Assembly: GCA_026315105.1 (NCBI GenBank)
Contig: CM048755.1
Coordinates: 217,422,333-217,486,332, forward strand
Source: Locusta migratoria
Taxonomy: Eukaryota > Arthropoda > Insecta > Orthoptera > Acrididae
Reading direction: 5' to 3'
DNA: 64,000 nucleotides
Shown: piece after piece, positions 21,728-33,183 of the stretch
Layout: every line of letters starts with the position of its first letter
Numbering within the stretch: the first letter of the stretch is position 1
Position numbers and translations under genes: made by a program
The notes under the pieces: generated by a model
Told to the model about the DNA's origin: nothing
What the model saw: the letters and a program-made list of their open reading frames with translations, nothing else
Database searches by the model: none

Positions 21728-21929
21728 TTTCTAAATTCGTCCTAAATGGACAGTATCCTTTACCGGGCTTTTACAAAGGCGGTGCTTTTCACTAATTGTC
21801 ATGAAGTATTGAAAAAGTCGGCCTGCTTACCTACAAGGGCTGGATAAAACGTTATGACAACTATAACTTCTCTCTCGGATGATTTGATTGACAGTACATT
21901 ACACAACATATCACTCCCGTCATTTATGA

Positions 21930-22326
21930 AAAAATCAAATGTTTGTATAGCTTATGGGACTTAGCTACGGGGTGCCGCGGTGGAGTAGCCGAGCGGTCTA
22001 AAGCATCTCGCTACGGAGCGCGCGGTTGCTCGCCGTCTAGGTTCGAGTCCTCCCTGGGGCATGTGTGTGTGTGTTTGTCCGTAGGTTAGTTTACCTAGGT
22101 CTAAGTAGTTTGTAAGCTACGGACTGATGACCACGCAGTTTGGTCCGATAGATTTACAGACAGTCGAACATTTTGAACTACGGGGTCATCAGTCCCTAAA
22201 CTTACAAACTACTTATGAACTAGCTTACACTAAGGACGGCACAAATATCCATGCCCGAGGGGGGGATTCGAACCCCCGACCGTAGTGGCCGTGCAGGCCG
22301 TGACTGACGCGCCTCAGTCCCCTCGG
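21930..22326 (-). mobile_element. SINE-A interrupted by a SINE-B
   Basis: The minus-strand SINE-A tail starts at about 21930 and its head ends at 22326, lacking the last ~14 bases (ccaccgcggccggc). The outer TSD cgtcatttatga is at 21918-21929 and 22327-22338. SINE-B occupies 21974-22177. Confidence 0.93.
21974..22177 (+). mobile_element. SINE-B nested in SINE-A
   Basis: Complete SINE-B with its own 9-bp TSD ctacggggt at 21965-21973 and 22178-22186. The host SINE-A sequence resumes without loss on the far side, so SINE-B is the younger insertion. Confidence 0.95.
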
Positions 22327-22551
22327 CGTCATTTATGACCTTTTGCAAACTTTCCGCAAAGTGTCGTATACCATCTGCGTGTCTACTTCTGTTCACGTTC
22401 CGTAATGACTACCACAAGTGAGGCTATTTTATTTTTTGATTGCTTATTTAATTATATATATTTTTGACGAATTACAGCGTTCAAATGAATGAAATAAATC
22501 ATAATTTGCGATGTTATGGCTTCACTGTATTAGGTTTAGATGAGATACCAA

Positions 22552-22800
22552 ACTGTGGCGAATGAAAATTTGTGCTCGTCCGGGATTCGAACCCGAGATC
22601 TCCTGCTTACTAGGCAGACGCGTTGACCACTCCGCCACCGAGGAAACAGTGATCAGTCGTGCGACTGCAGAGGACTCTTCCATGCACGTCTCCCGCCACA
22701 CACCAATCTCTTTTCGCCACGCTGTCTCTTTCCTATACCACAGCCTATTTATTCTATGATGCTCGCAGCCACAATACTGTATTCCCGCATCAGGGAGAAC
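22552..22800 (-). mobile_element. SINE-D (tRNA-Thr-like head)
   Basis: On the minus strand, ggtggcggagtggtcaacgc is followed by an anticodon arm TCTGC-CTAGTAA-GCAGG (loop anticodon AGT, hence Thr-like) and the B box gggttcgaatccc. The acceptor stem pairs only partly, so it is tRNA-derived rather than a tRNA gene. 26700-26930 has the same layout, including the acgtctccc.ccacac block upstream of the head. Confidence 0.75.
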
Positions 22801-22896
22801 AGACCATGAGGTATCGAGACACAATTAATTGTCAGGGTGGGCTCCTGACGACAAGGAGGAATGGAGCATCAAGGGAAGCAGGTGGTCAAAGATAAT

Positions 22897-24660
22897 GTTT
22901 TTGTTTGTATAGCTTATGGGACTTAACTACGGGGTCATCAGTCCCTAAACTTACATACTACTTATGAACTAACTAATACTAAGGACGGCACAAATATCCA
23001 TGCCCGAGGGGGGATTCGAACCCCCGACCGTAATGGCCATTGTAACATTACCGCCCAATAAAAATACTGGTAATTAATAGCATTTGATAATTAAACAGTA
23101 TGAAGTTCACTGAAAGCATTGACCATGCCAATGCACTAAATTTTACTCAATTTTAACCTTATTAATTATGGTAGCAATGTATGTACACAGTTGGGTGACA
23201 ACATTTATAGTTAGGCCATAGGTAGAAATTCTCCACATTGAGATTTGCTGTGTGCTTGTAGCTGACGGGAGGCCAGCGAGCAAGCCGACATTGGTGGCTT
23301 GTTCCAGCTTAGGATTTCCCAGTTCATTTCCGGTGAGGGGAGAGAGGGACAATGGCGAGTGCAGTGCACAGTGTGAGATAAAATATTTTAATACTACTGG
23401 CATTTGAAGTAATACGATGCAGTTAGGAACCTTTAAGGCCCTCATTACAAAATAGCCTGTTGATAAATGAACAATACATTAGCTGATATAGTCACATCAG
23501 GCGTTATAGGTTTAATTGACAATGAAAAGTAATAAATTACCAATGAATACAAGACAGTTACACAACTAGCATGGCAATGGTTGCTTATAAAAATAATGTA
23601 TTAACAATTTCTCATTTTATTTTCAATTACTCTTGTGTATTGTATCTTGAAGTATTCAGTTAAGTCACTTATCTGTGATATAAGAAATTGCACGATTATG
23701 CTAAATACTACAAAGGATTTTTATACCAGTATAAAAACCTAAAAGACATTTATTTAATGTGTAGTGTAATTATTTTGATTTTAAGTAAGGTTTTAGAAAT
23801 GTATTGGCTGAGCGCTATACGTTGGCAAATCGGTTAGAACAGCTCACATGGGGAAGTTGATGACGTAGGGGAAAAAACCCCGGCAGTTGAGCTTTTGGCA
23901 CGCGCACGAGTGAGGGCAGGAAGTGACGACTCCGGAGCACGTGGGGAGCTGGCTAGGCGGCGTCGCTCTGCATCAGTCGGCATGTGGACCTCGAGGTGGA
24001 GGTTATAGATTTGTGTGTGGCAATCGCCACGTGTGGGTGCTCGTCATAGACTGCACCAAGTTGAATCGAGTGCTACTGTGTGTTTGTGAATATTTAGCTG
24101 GTGGAACAAGGTGTGCATCGCACTGAATTAAAGTGACTGTGATTTGTTAATGTAACACGTGTCGTCGCATAGGCATGAACATAAGCGGTGTTTGAGACAG
24201 CCACGTGGTGTGAAAACAATTCGCGACAAATATTCATTTTGTCTGGGGCCTCATGAGCTATAACTTTATTTGATAAATGTGTCGACGTACAGACGTATGA
24301 GCCACAGGGTTCAAATATTGTGAAATAAACAACATAAAGTGAACTTTCACGTGTTTTCAAAAATAGTAGTTAGTACACCCTTTTCTCTCATGAACTTGAT
24401 TTCATTATGAATTTGTTTTGTTAATCATATGCAGGGAAGGAAAGCTGCGAACGTGTGATATCATCCCCTAGAAAACGAGTCAAACAGTCGCAATCTCAGT
24501 TCCAGTGTTTTTGCATGTTTAGGAATTTGGTTCACAGTTGGTGGTTGTGAGATTTAAAAATTAAACCTTCTCTATTTTAAACTCTCACCCCGACCTTCAC
24601 CCTCGCACCGTGCAGACTGTGACTGACGCGCCGCAGTAAGCTCGGTCACCACGGCCGGCC
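22897..24660 (-). mobile_element. SINE-A split by an LTR-like insert
   Basis: The tail and B-box part is at 22897-23040; the remaining head (gtgcagactgtgactga... to cacggccggc) is at 24611-24660. The break falls in the middle of 'gtggccgtgcag', so the two halves complement each other. The insert is the candidate solo LTR at 23041-24607. Confidence 0.8.
23041..24607. mobile_element. Candidate solo LTR (1567 bp)
   Basis: Starts TGTAACATTACC and ends CCTCGCA, the TG...CA form of LTRs. The flanks are ccat (23037-23040) and ccgt (24608-24611), a possible 4-bp target duplication with one mismatch. It contains a TATAAAAA word near 23586 and an AATAAA near 24324. No second LTR or gag-pol region is present, hence solo. 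The short open frames inside (for example 23923-24126) show no domain. Confidence 0.6.
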
Positions 24661-24913
24661 ACGATTATCAAAATACGACCATAGGTTAATGTAAATCGCA
24701 TGTTCGATGGACGAATGACATTTCTATGTAAAGCAGGTCGATGGTCGTGTCCAGATGCGCTATGATCTGCTTCTCGAAACATGCCCTGCGCAACATACGC
24801 CGGCCGTGGTAGCAGTATTTCGCTACAGCAACATTTGCTTAGGTTTCCATGGAACCCGTGATGATAATCTAAGACACCATGACGGCTGTGAACTAGGTAA
24901 ACATTATCTTTGA

Positions 24914-25306
24914 GCCGGCCGCGGTGGCCGAAGGGACTGAGGCACTCCAGTCACGGTATGTACGGCCACTACTGTCGGGGGTTCGAATCCCCCCTCGGGC
25001 ATGGATATTTGTGCCGTCCTTAGTATTAATTAGTTCAAATGTTTATATAGTTTATGGGACTTAACTACCCGTAGTTAAGTCCCATAAACTATATAAACAT
25101 TTGAACTAATTAATACTAAGGACGGCACAAATATCCATGCCCGAGGGGGGATTCGAACCCCCGACAGTAGTGACCGTGCATACCGTGACTGGAGCTGCCT
25201 CAGTCCCCACGGCCACTGCGGCCGGCATTATTTAGTTCATAAGTAGTATGTAAGTTTAGAGACTGATGACCCCGTAGTTAAGTCCCATAAACTATACAAA
25301 CAAAAA
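24914..25306 (+). mobile_element. SINE-A composite with a 313-bp palindrome, single TSD
   Basis: A plus SINE-A head starts at 24914. 24914-25068 and 25071-25226 are inverted copies of each other with few differences, sharing private variants (ggtatg, actactgtcg) not seen in other copies. The remaining plus tail follows at 25227-25306. The unit as a whole has one clean 11-bp TSD, attatctttga, at 24903-24913 and 25307-25317. An inner duplication-like pair (attaattagttc / attatttagttc) flanks 25037-25226. Confidence 0.9.
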
Positions 25307-25317
25307 ATTATCTTTGA

Positions 25318-26340
25318 CCACCTGCTTCCCTTGATGCTCCATTCCTCCTAGGCGGCAATAGTACCTAATACACAAACGAATTGCTGCCACTGGGCACGGA
25401 AATTACGTGAATGGGGAGTTCTGAATAATTGAGAGAGACCTTGGTCACAACGCCATCCAGAGAAATTGGGCACTGCATCTGTGCGGAGTACCCTAGCACG
25501 TCTCCCGTCAGACCCAAATTTTCAGCTTATCCACACTGCCCCTGCCATATTTACCACTACTCGCGGAATTCCCCCGATTCTCGCACGAGTGCAAGTACGG
25601 AGTGCCTCTCCTTTCAGTGGATTCTAGCAGTGGGAGCGGGCGTCTGACGATCCTGAGCTCCTGCCTTAGAAGCAGCAGCTGGAGAGGGAACTCGTCCTTC
25701 ACGGCAGCTTCACTACTACAAGGCGTCGCGTATGTCAGCACGCGGCGTGGCCTGCACACCGTCAGCCCGCTTATCTCTCGTGGGAGGCTGCGGGGGAGAG
25801 GGGGGGCGGCCATCCCTCTTCTTGCTCGGTGCGGCTGCCTCTTCTTGTCTGCGGCGGCGACGTGTCTCCTGCTCCACCTAATAATGTAGCTGCATTCTTG
25901 CAAGTTGGAGAAGTATGTGCCACGCCAGTTGACGGATGTAGGTGCCGCTTCACGCGTCTTCGTGCAGTCGTGTGTATTCTGGGCTCGCGTGCACTTCATA
26001 CTCGTACCTTTCTCAAGGTAATATTTGCCGAGACGGTCAAGTGTCTGTCAGCAGTAACATTACTCTGTCTTCGTCCTCCTCTGCTTCTTAATCTTCTTTC
26101 CGCTATCTTCATCAAATTCCAGTATCTCAGCTGCAAGGTGCTACATCTCTTTTGTGTGATATGTTGCAGCTATACCACAATGTGTACATTAATTGGGTGA
26201 TAGTGCTGCAACAAACTGCTAAGTGGCTGTATGTGCCGACATTACCTGATGTGGGATTAGCAATTTTCCGAGGGAACGCGTTATTCTGCAGTCTGTGCAG
26301 GACAAAATGTTAATGATGTGGACAAGGTAATAAATGTAAG
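25318..26340. other. GC-rich stretch, unidentified
   Basis: 25316-25350 matches 22843-22880 in inverted orientation (cttcccttgatgctccattc). 25480-26010 is GC- and CpG-rich and open in several overlapping frames on both strands (for example 25602-25889 plus, 25508-25999 minus), none with a recognisable domain. It could be an LTR, an unrecognised exon or a CpG island. Confidence 0.4.
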
Positions 26341-26355
26341 ACCATAAAGTGTTGC

Positions 26356-26612
26356 ACCGAGCGAGGTGGCGCAGTGGTAACACACTGGACTCGCATTCGG
26401 AAGGACGGTGGTTCAAATCCACCATCGGCCTTCCAGATTTAGGTTTTCCGTGATTTCCCTAAATCACTCCAGGGAAATGCCGGGATGGTTCCTTTGAAAG
26501 GGCACGGTCGATTTCCTTCCACATCCTTACCTAAAAATTCCGAGCGTAAGCTCCGTCTCTAATGCCCACGCTGTCGACGGGATGTTAAACTCCAAGCATC
26601 CTTTCCTTTAAC
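26356..26612 (+). mobile_element. SINE-C, full copy
   Basis: Head accgagcgaggtggcgcagt (A box) and ggttcaaatcc (B box). The tail contains gtgatttccctaaatcac, agctccgtctctaatg and gacgggatgttaaac. The 9-bp TSD aagtgttgc lies at 26347-26355 and 26613-26621. Confidence 0.93.
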
Positions 26613-26699
26613 AAGTGTTGCGAAAGTTGTTAATGAATGGAGATGGTAACAGGAAAAATGTAAGGTGAAAATTGTATTATAATTGGTATTAATTATAAG

Positions 26700-26930
26700 G
26701 AGGGGAATTGAATTAAATTTTGTATTATTGCCGGGTTCGAACCCGGGACCTCCTGCATACTGGGCAGACGCTTGAAAATGTTCAACTAACATAGCGTTAC
26801 GGACAAGGCGACTACACGGATTGTCTTCAAGCACGTCTCCCTCCACACCACATACTTTAATTCTGTCTCAGTGTTCCCTGTGAAATAGAATCAAATTGTC
26901 AAGGCTCTCCTATATTGGTATAGCACCCCA
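26700..26930 (-). mobile_element. SINE-D copy
   Basis: B-box complement ggttcgaacccgggacctcc near 26732 with cctgcatactgggcaga (anticodon-arm region), then upstream sequence as in the copy at 22552. The A-box part is diverged. Confidence 0.65.
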
Positions 26931-26986
26931 GTAAAGTACGTGAATGGGAACAATCCCGCCTTTTTCCTCAGGCAGAGGTGATATGA

Positions 26987-27200
26987 ATATCAACAATAAT
27001 TCAGTTCCTTGAAACAAACATTGCCTCGTTATACCAAATGTATTAATAAGGAAACGCATTGTATTAAAATTTGTGCTGTGGCGGGGATTAGAACCCGGGA
27101 CCTCTTGCACTAATTTTAATTCAATGCCTCTCCTTATATTTAATATCTTTGGTATAACGAGACAATGTTTGTCTTAAGGAACTGAATTATTGTTGATATT
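26987..27200. repeat. Inverted repeat with ~85-bp arms around a SINE-D head fragment
   Basis: The left arm begins atatcaacaataattcagtt at 26987. The right arm ends with the complement aactgaattattgttgatat at about 27200. Between the arms (about 27070-27110) is a second SINE-D B-box piece, gaacccgggacctcttgc. The structure resembles two SINE-D tails facing each other. Confidence 0.75.
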
Positions 27201-27224
27201 TCTATGATCACTGATGTGATGCAC

Positions 27225-27358
27225 GTTCTCCAAGTGAGTAATAATATTATGTCTGTGAATAATATTATTGAAATAGATCGTACAGTATAAATATGTTCTC
27301 CAAGTGATAATATAATTTCTGTGAATAAATTAGTGAAATAGATCGTACAGTATATATT
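27225..27358. repeat. Two-copy tandem repeat, 70-bp period
   Basis: gttctccaagtga starts at 27225 and 27295; both copies end in gaaatagatcgtacagtat. The second copy is slightly shorter. Confidence 0.9.
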
Positions 27359-27379
27359 GTATGAAGTGGATATTAACCC

Positions 27380-27454
27380 GCCGCGCGCGAAAGGCAGCGT
27401 CTTGCTGCGGAGTGCGCGAGTAAACCCCGTCGGAGGTTTGAAACCTCTTTCGGT

Positions 27455-27500
<46 letters not shown>

Positions 27501-27605
27501 TGTGTGTGGGTGTCTGTGTGTCTTGTCCTTCGCGTAAGTTAGGTTAAGTAGTTTGTATGTCTAGGAACCGATGATCATTGCAGCTTTATCCCATAGGCTT
27601 ACATT
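27380..27605 (+). mobile_element. SINE-B-type copy with an expanded (TG)n
   Basis: Head region cttgctgcggagtgcgcgag, B box ggtttgaaacc and tail agtagtttgta...gatgatca. The short TG run seen after the head in other SINE-B copies has grown to (TG)n at 27457-27497, plus an interrupted stretch to 27521. Confidence 0.8.
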
Positions 27606-28029
27606 TGATATCAACCTAGAAATGCAATCACTACTGACAAAAGAAGAAAACCAAAAATGGCGTACGAAGTTTATTCATCTAGACATAAGGTGTATTTCAA
27701 AGATAATATGCATAAAGTTCCTGATAGTTTCATCTCAGCAGAAAGATGATGAGAAACTCGAGTGAGGGTAAGTTAACTACATTACCGTTTTCTATTATCA
27801 GAAAATCACCATAGGATCATTTGATTTATTTTGATGACAGTTTTAGATGATTTCATTTTTTTTCTTTTTTTTTTGCGACTTGCATATTGAAATATAGATG
27901 AGAAATGGCGAGGTTGATAAGAAAGAAAGTGAAAATCAGTTCAATTTCAAAATATCAAAAACGAGATTTAACAAACGCAGTGAATGCAACAAACCTGAGA
28001 TCAAGAATCGGCGTTACCGAAAAGAAACT

Positions 28030-28170
28030 ATGTTAGACCATGGAATTACTATAGCCATTAGATGCATGGAAAGGCAGAAAGACTAAATCAGACAATAATG
28101 AACAAGGCAAGAACTGTGACCTTCGATGGTAAACTCAGAAGCTATGAGAGAGGCAATACTCCCAAACAAA
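28030..28170 (+). pseudogene. Ty1/copia integrase fragment
   Basis: One frame reads MHGKAERLNQTIMNKARTV followed by TFDGKLRSYE. This matches the end of the integrase core in copia-type polyproteins (NG.AERLNRTI..KAR.ML.D..L). A stop lies just upstream and the rest of the polyprotein is not recognisable nearby. 27571-28086 has open frames that may be further decayed parts. Confidence 0.7.
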
Positions 28171-28413
28171 ATAATTGATCGACAGGTGCACGTATCTAAA
28201 TCAACTTGTTACACATGTAGGAAAACGGCGTGCTAGAAGAACAGATGTGTCAACATTTCAAATATCTTGACAAACTAATAATATTATTATTGATATGGTC
28301 CAGATTTTCTACTGAAGTGTCATTGTTATTAACTCAAGACAGAGTGTTCCAGCGAGAATTGCCAATGTCGGGTGACGTGTATATTGATTGACAGACAGTG
28401 TCTTTTACCTGTC

Positions 28414-28602
28414 GCCACCACGGAGTGGCCGAGCACATTGAGGCGCTATGTTTCGATGCGCGAGGCCGTTCCCCGTCGGGGGTTTGAATCCTCCCTCGGA
28501 TATGGATGTCTGCGCTGTCTTTAGTATAAGTTAGTTTATAAGTAGTTTAGGGACTGATAGCCCCGCAGTTAAGTCCCATAAGCTTAACAAACATTTTAAC
28601 AT
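28414..28602 (+). mobile_element. SINE-F (A-type tail, distinct head)
   Basis: Head ccaccacggagtggccgagc, then aggcgctatgtttcgatgcg and B box gggtttgaatcc; shared tail. The TSD ttttacctgtc / ttttacgtgtc lies at 28403-28413 and 28603-28613 (one mismatch). The head matches the minus-strand copy at 58241. Confidence 0.92.
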
Positions 28603-28899
28603 TTTTACGTGTCATTGATCTTCTGTTGTTGTAAAATAGGTACAATAAATTACCTTCGACAACCGTGACAGGTCTTCTTTTACAATTACATATATTTACG
28701 GATTATATTCAGAGTAACATAAATCTTTGTTACTTTCTGAATATAGTATGCAAACATATTTCAGTGTAATAGAAGAACTGTCATCTCAAACGTAATTGAT
28801 GGTACCTGTTGTACAAAAGAAAATAAATGACGGTTTCTGTCCATGACAAGTGGGTCCATCTATGTATGTCAACTGAAGAAGAATACATTTAAGCAGCTC

Positions 28900-28952
<53 letters not shown>

Positions 28953-30278
28953 AGCCCCCTATAAGAACGATTCACAAGAGAAGTGAAAACTACTCCTACG
29001 ACATAGGATAGATCAAAGGTATCGAAAAATAACAATAGGGAAGTTAGTTTTGTGTTATTACGATATAGGTAAAAGAGTGCAGCAGGTGTGATGCGAGAGG
29101 TGACGGAGCAGTATATATATACTTTATCTTAATGGAAAGTAGGTGTAATGTCTACGTCTATGGTTTGTTATTGCACGATTCTGAAACAAAGTAGTTGTTT
29201 ATCCAGCATGTGTGGATTTTGCAAAATTTAAACAACGTAATTACATAAACTAAGAAAACAACGAATATGTGGCTGGTGTCACAGCATTTAATTTCACCTT
29301 CTAGTTTGAAGACCAGGGAGTACCCAGCAATGTGCTGGACTATGGTGATGTGAGCATTGATGGCTGTGGTTGTGGTGCTTGCGTATAAGTCTCCTTCTCT
29401 GTGTTGAATGAAACTGGCGATGGATTTCTTGGAGGTAAATTATATCTACGAGGTTATGGTACTGAAAATAGCGAGCTTTCCTATACAAAGTGTACCACTG
29501 GTGTTGCTGTCGATAGCGCAGTTGGTGGGTGCGGATAGAGTTTGTAACATGGCGCTGCAAAACGTTCGATGTGTCGATTGATTGCTATGCAGCCCAAGCG
29601 AGTTAACTAATGTTGGTAGTCTCGACTTCTCTATTTGTCGATTTAAGTGTGCTCACATTACTGTTTCTTCAGGAAATTGCACTCTCGGTTTCTGTGCTTT
29701 TGGGGCAAGGAAATGGAGCAGTAGTTGTTTCCCGTAGGGAAGCTCCCTAACTGGGTGTGGCCCTGTACGTGCAAAGGAACGGTAGAGAAAATGCCGTTGT
29801 ATTGGTGGTTCCCGCGGTTTTCAATGTTTTCTTCTTAAACGTTGACACTAAATTCTCTGTTTTATCATTGAAGGACTGGAAAAATGGTGGAATAAAACGG
29901 TGTTCCGTACCTTATGATGTACAGAACTATATTAAGATCTTTGCCGTGAACTGCCTTCTGTTACCGGTACTGTAGTTGTGATAGCCTGTATTAAGACTAC
30001 AATTTCAACACATTAGTAAGGTTTGTCTTGTGTTGGATGCTATGCTTATCATGTGTGGGTAATTGGTGTAGATGCCCATAACTTTTATCGTCAAGGCCAT
30101 TAAATGGGTTAAATATGTGATAGTAAGGTTGATAATGAATGGACCAAGGGGCAAAAAATTTGGAATATGGTGAGTGATGCTCGACGCAATCTGTGGAGCT
30201 TTGCGTAGAGGCATCTGTGTTCTTGTTTAAGTCTGGCTAATCCACGTGTCATCTGCTAGGGCTTTGATCTGTGATATT
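28603..30278. other. No gene; contains a 45-bp A-run
   Basis: 28905-28949 is an uninterrupted run of 45 A, possibly the 3' end of an unrecognised retroposon. 29294-29560 is open on the minus strand but His/Arg/Gln-rich and without a domain. 29757-29975 (+) is likewise unremarkable. Confidence 0.5.
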
Positions 30279-30480
30279 GCAGGCCGCGATGGCCAAGGGG
30301 CCTGAGGCGCTCCAGTCACGGACTGCACAGCCACTACGGTCGGGAGTTCGAATCCCCCCTCGGGCATGGATATTTGTGCCGTCCTTAGAATTAGTTAGTT
30401 CATAAGTAGTTTGTAAGTTTAGGGACTGATGACCCCGTAGTTCAGTCCCATAAGCTATACAAAAATTTGATTTTTTGAAC
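30279..30480 (+). mobile_element. SINE-A with TSD
   Basis: Head ggccgcgatggccaaggggc (mutated A box), B box gagttcgaatcc and complete tail. The TSD atctgtgatatt lies at 30267-30278 and 30481-30492. Confidence 0.93.
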
Positions 30481-32247
30481 ATCTGTGATATTCTGCAGGG
30501 CACACAATGAGGCATTTGAAAGATCTGTGAGCAAAGGGCGGCTGGGATGACAACATAATATAAACCTCGCTCAGTGCTATAATGAGGACATCTTTAATGA
30601 ACTGTGATATAAAAGGCGTCAGGCCTGTGTTGTTCATTTTTTATTTTTTTTATCTCTCTGGACACCTATGGAGCACAAAGCACATGACTTTTCATAAAGC
30701 TAGTTCACAACACCTGATTACACAGTTTAATGTAGCCATTATGAGAAAAACGTCTAAGGTCTGACTTCTTAATTCGCCTATGTGGAAACTTCAGATTTCC
30801 TTCTTATGAAAGGCTGGATTTAATGGAACAGGAAACTGAATTGTTTGCTTTTAGAACTGCGTATTTAAATTAATAGTTCAATTTGTTTGTTTGTAATCCA
30901 TACAAATATAGAATTATTCCGATCTTGATGAAATTGTGCACACTTGACCTTCACTGTGAGGTAAGAACTATTTGCGAAACGTATTTCATGAGATATAACT
31001 TTATAAACAATGAAATGTACGAGAAACTGCAGCACATATGACAGTGATCTACATCTCCTGCTGAACTCCCGGAACGATTTCCACCAAACTTGTTACACAT
31101 ATTCCTTACCGTGAGAAAAATGTCGTCGAGACGGCGAGTCACCTACGAAACATACTTAAGGAGATATTGCGCCATGTACAATCAGACGAGTGAAAAACTT
31201 CCGCATTGTGTGACGCGTGAATGACGAGCCATCATTCATTCAGTATTTTACAATGAAAGCGGTTAGCGACTTGCAACAAACGTTACACATTATTTCACAC
31301 TTTTACTCGCTGACAATACCAACATAATGCTGCTAGGAAAGGCAGTTATCTCTTTTTCGCTTATCATGCAGTACAACAATGCCATTACACATGACGTTAC
31401 AATTTATTTCTTTTACAGGACTGACTATATTCACTAGACAGTTTACACACAGTATGCATACATACCTCTGACTGTACCTTTTAAATTATAGAATAATAGA
31501 ACACACACTTCAGGAGATATGAGGTTATTTATAACAAGCACCATGAAAAGACTTCGCAACATGGATACAGTTTTTATCTTTATTACGTCTTTACTGTTAT
31601 CTCTATTTACAACTGATTTCTCAAACATTTTCCAAATATTACTCTAGACCTACCTGGAAGTTATATTTTTGTAGGACACATAGTTCATGAAATATGACGT
31701 CATAATAATTACGTTCTGTGAGAACGAAGCTACAGGCCAAAATTCCTTATAATTGCAGGTGAAATACACGGAGTGCCGCAGAATGTGATGAACAGGGAGA
31801 GTAGTAGGAGACGGCTTACATAAAAATGAGATAAATACATTCCAGAGCAACGCGGGATTCCAAGGCTACTAATTACATAGTTGTGGTCATGGAAAGTGCG
31901 CAACTTTGGAGGCGATAGTCGTTCTGGGAGATTGGAGCATGGCCAAACACCGCTAACGACAGTTTGTGGTCTACGATTAAAGCGAATTTTGCCCCGAATA
32001 GGAAAACATGTAACTTATCAGCTGCAAGTATAATCATTAATATCTCTCTCCGCGAGTAGTTTTACAATGGACATCACCACCTTCGATGTATAGTATTATG
32101 ATCGTTCCTAATCCAGGACTACAACAATGAAATTGGAAAGGCAGTTATGGAGAGAATGAAATTGGAGAGGCATTTATGGAGAGAATCAATAATCATAATG
32201 GTTAACATTGTACGGTGCCAATAGCAGCATACACGTACTTTACGTGT
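30481..32247. other. No gene; degenerate repeat at about 30880-31350
   Basis: Three loosely similar units near 30915, 31070 and 31265 share a caaac.tgttacacat-like core followed by cgaaac.tattt and gagatat. They look like an old diverged repeat of ~170-190 bp spacing. Elsewhere I see only AT-rich, non-coding sequence. Confidence 0.45.
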
Positions 32248-32340
32248 GAACAGCACGGAATGGCCTCGAAGCCTAAGGCGTCATGCTACAGAATGGGCGA
32301 CCGTTCCCGCCAGACATTCGTGTCCTCCTTGGGGCTTCAA
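32248..32340 (+). mobile_element. SINE head fragment
   Basis: cggaatggcctcgaagccta with cattcgtgtcctccttgggg resembles an A-box to B-box segment of the SINE-A/B group. The tail is missing. Confidence 0.55.
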
Positions 32341-33183
32341 CAAATGTTGAATATAACAACTGATACATGAGTATCAGGTGCTTTAATCTATAGCCAATAA
32401 ACAACTACTTAACAGTAGTTCTGAAGACAATGACGATCCATAACTCAGTAAATATATAGTCTATAAAGTGCTTATAGTTGTTGTGTGAGCTGTGAGTTTA
32501 CGAAGTTCTGAGTTATCAGTATGCTGATATAAACGCAGAGTCTTCAAATAATAACTGACTAGAGGACCCGTGCTAATACTTCGTACCGTTAGTGGAATGA
32601 CAAAAATGTTTGGAAAAAATAGAAGTAATGTTAAGTGTTCACGCATAGTTTTCTTCAGAATCAATCAATGCAAATAGAAGAGCTTGATGCGCTAAGTGTG
32701 GGTCAAAAAGAACTGCGTACCTTAATTAGAACCGAAGATATCGTAAAACAAACCGATTAAAATATTCAATGCAAGGTCAGAAGGATACCGCGTTTGAATA
32801 AAAATAACGAATGGAGAGACTTAAGTAGATTCTGCCCGACTGACTTTAGCTTTCGTAAAGTCTTTTAATATATAAGATTGCTTATGTGATCCATACAAAA
32901 TGCAATCTGGTACAAGTTTAAGCACCTACAACTATATATGGAGCCTACCCGAAGTTACACTAGTTAAGCCAAACTAAACAAAGCTACACTAGACAAGGTG
33001 ACACTCGACAAGAGTGATTAAGAAAATATTCATCCTCATAAAAATTCGTAGCTAGTGTGTCTGGATAGTGTAATTCTCACCGCAGCCTAAGGCGCGAACA
33101 TGTAAAATTAGGAGTGAATTCGGAGGGAGAATTACAATCAGATAGGAGAGATCGTGAAGTGTGGGGCAGATTGATGATCACAG
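32341..33183. other. No gene or repeat recognised
   Basis: AT-rich, no open frame with a domain. Confidence 0.5.

Noticed and set aside
23923..24126. 67-codon frame inside the candidate LTR
   Set aside because: No similarity to gag, pol or any domain; LTRs are not expected to encode protein.
29294..29560. 88-codon His/Arg/Gln-rich minus-strand gene
   Set aside because: Composition-driven, no domain, no splice or start context; plus strand equally open in places.
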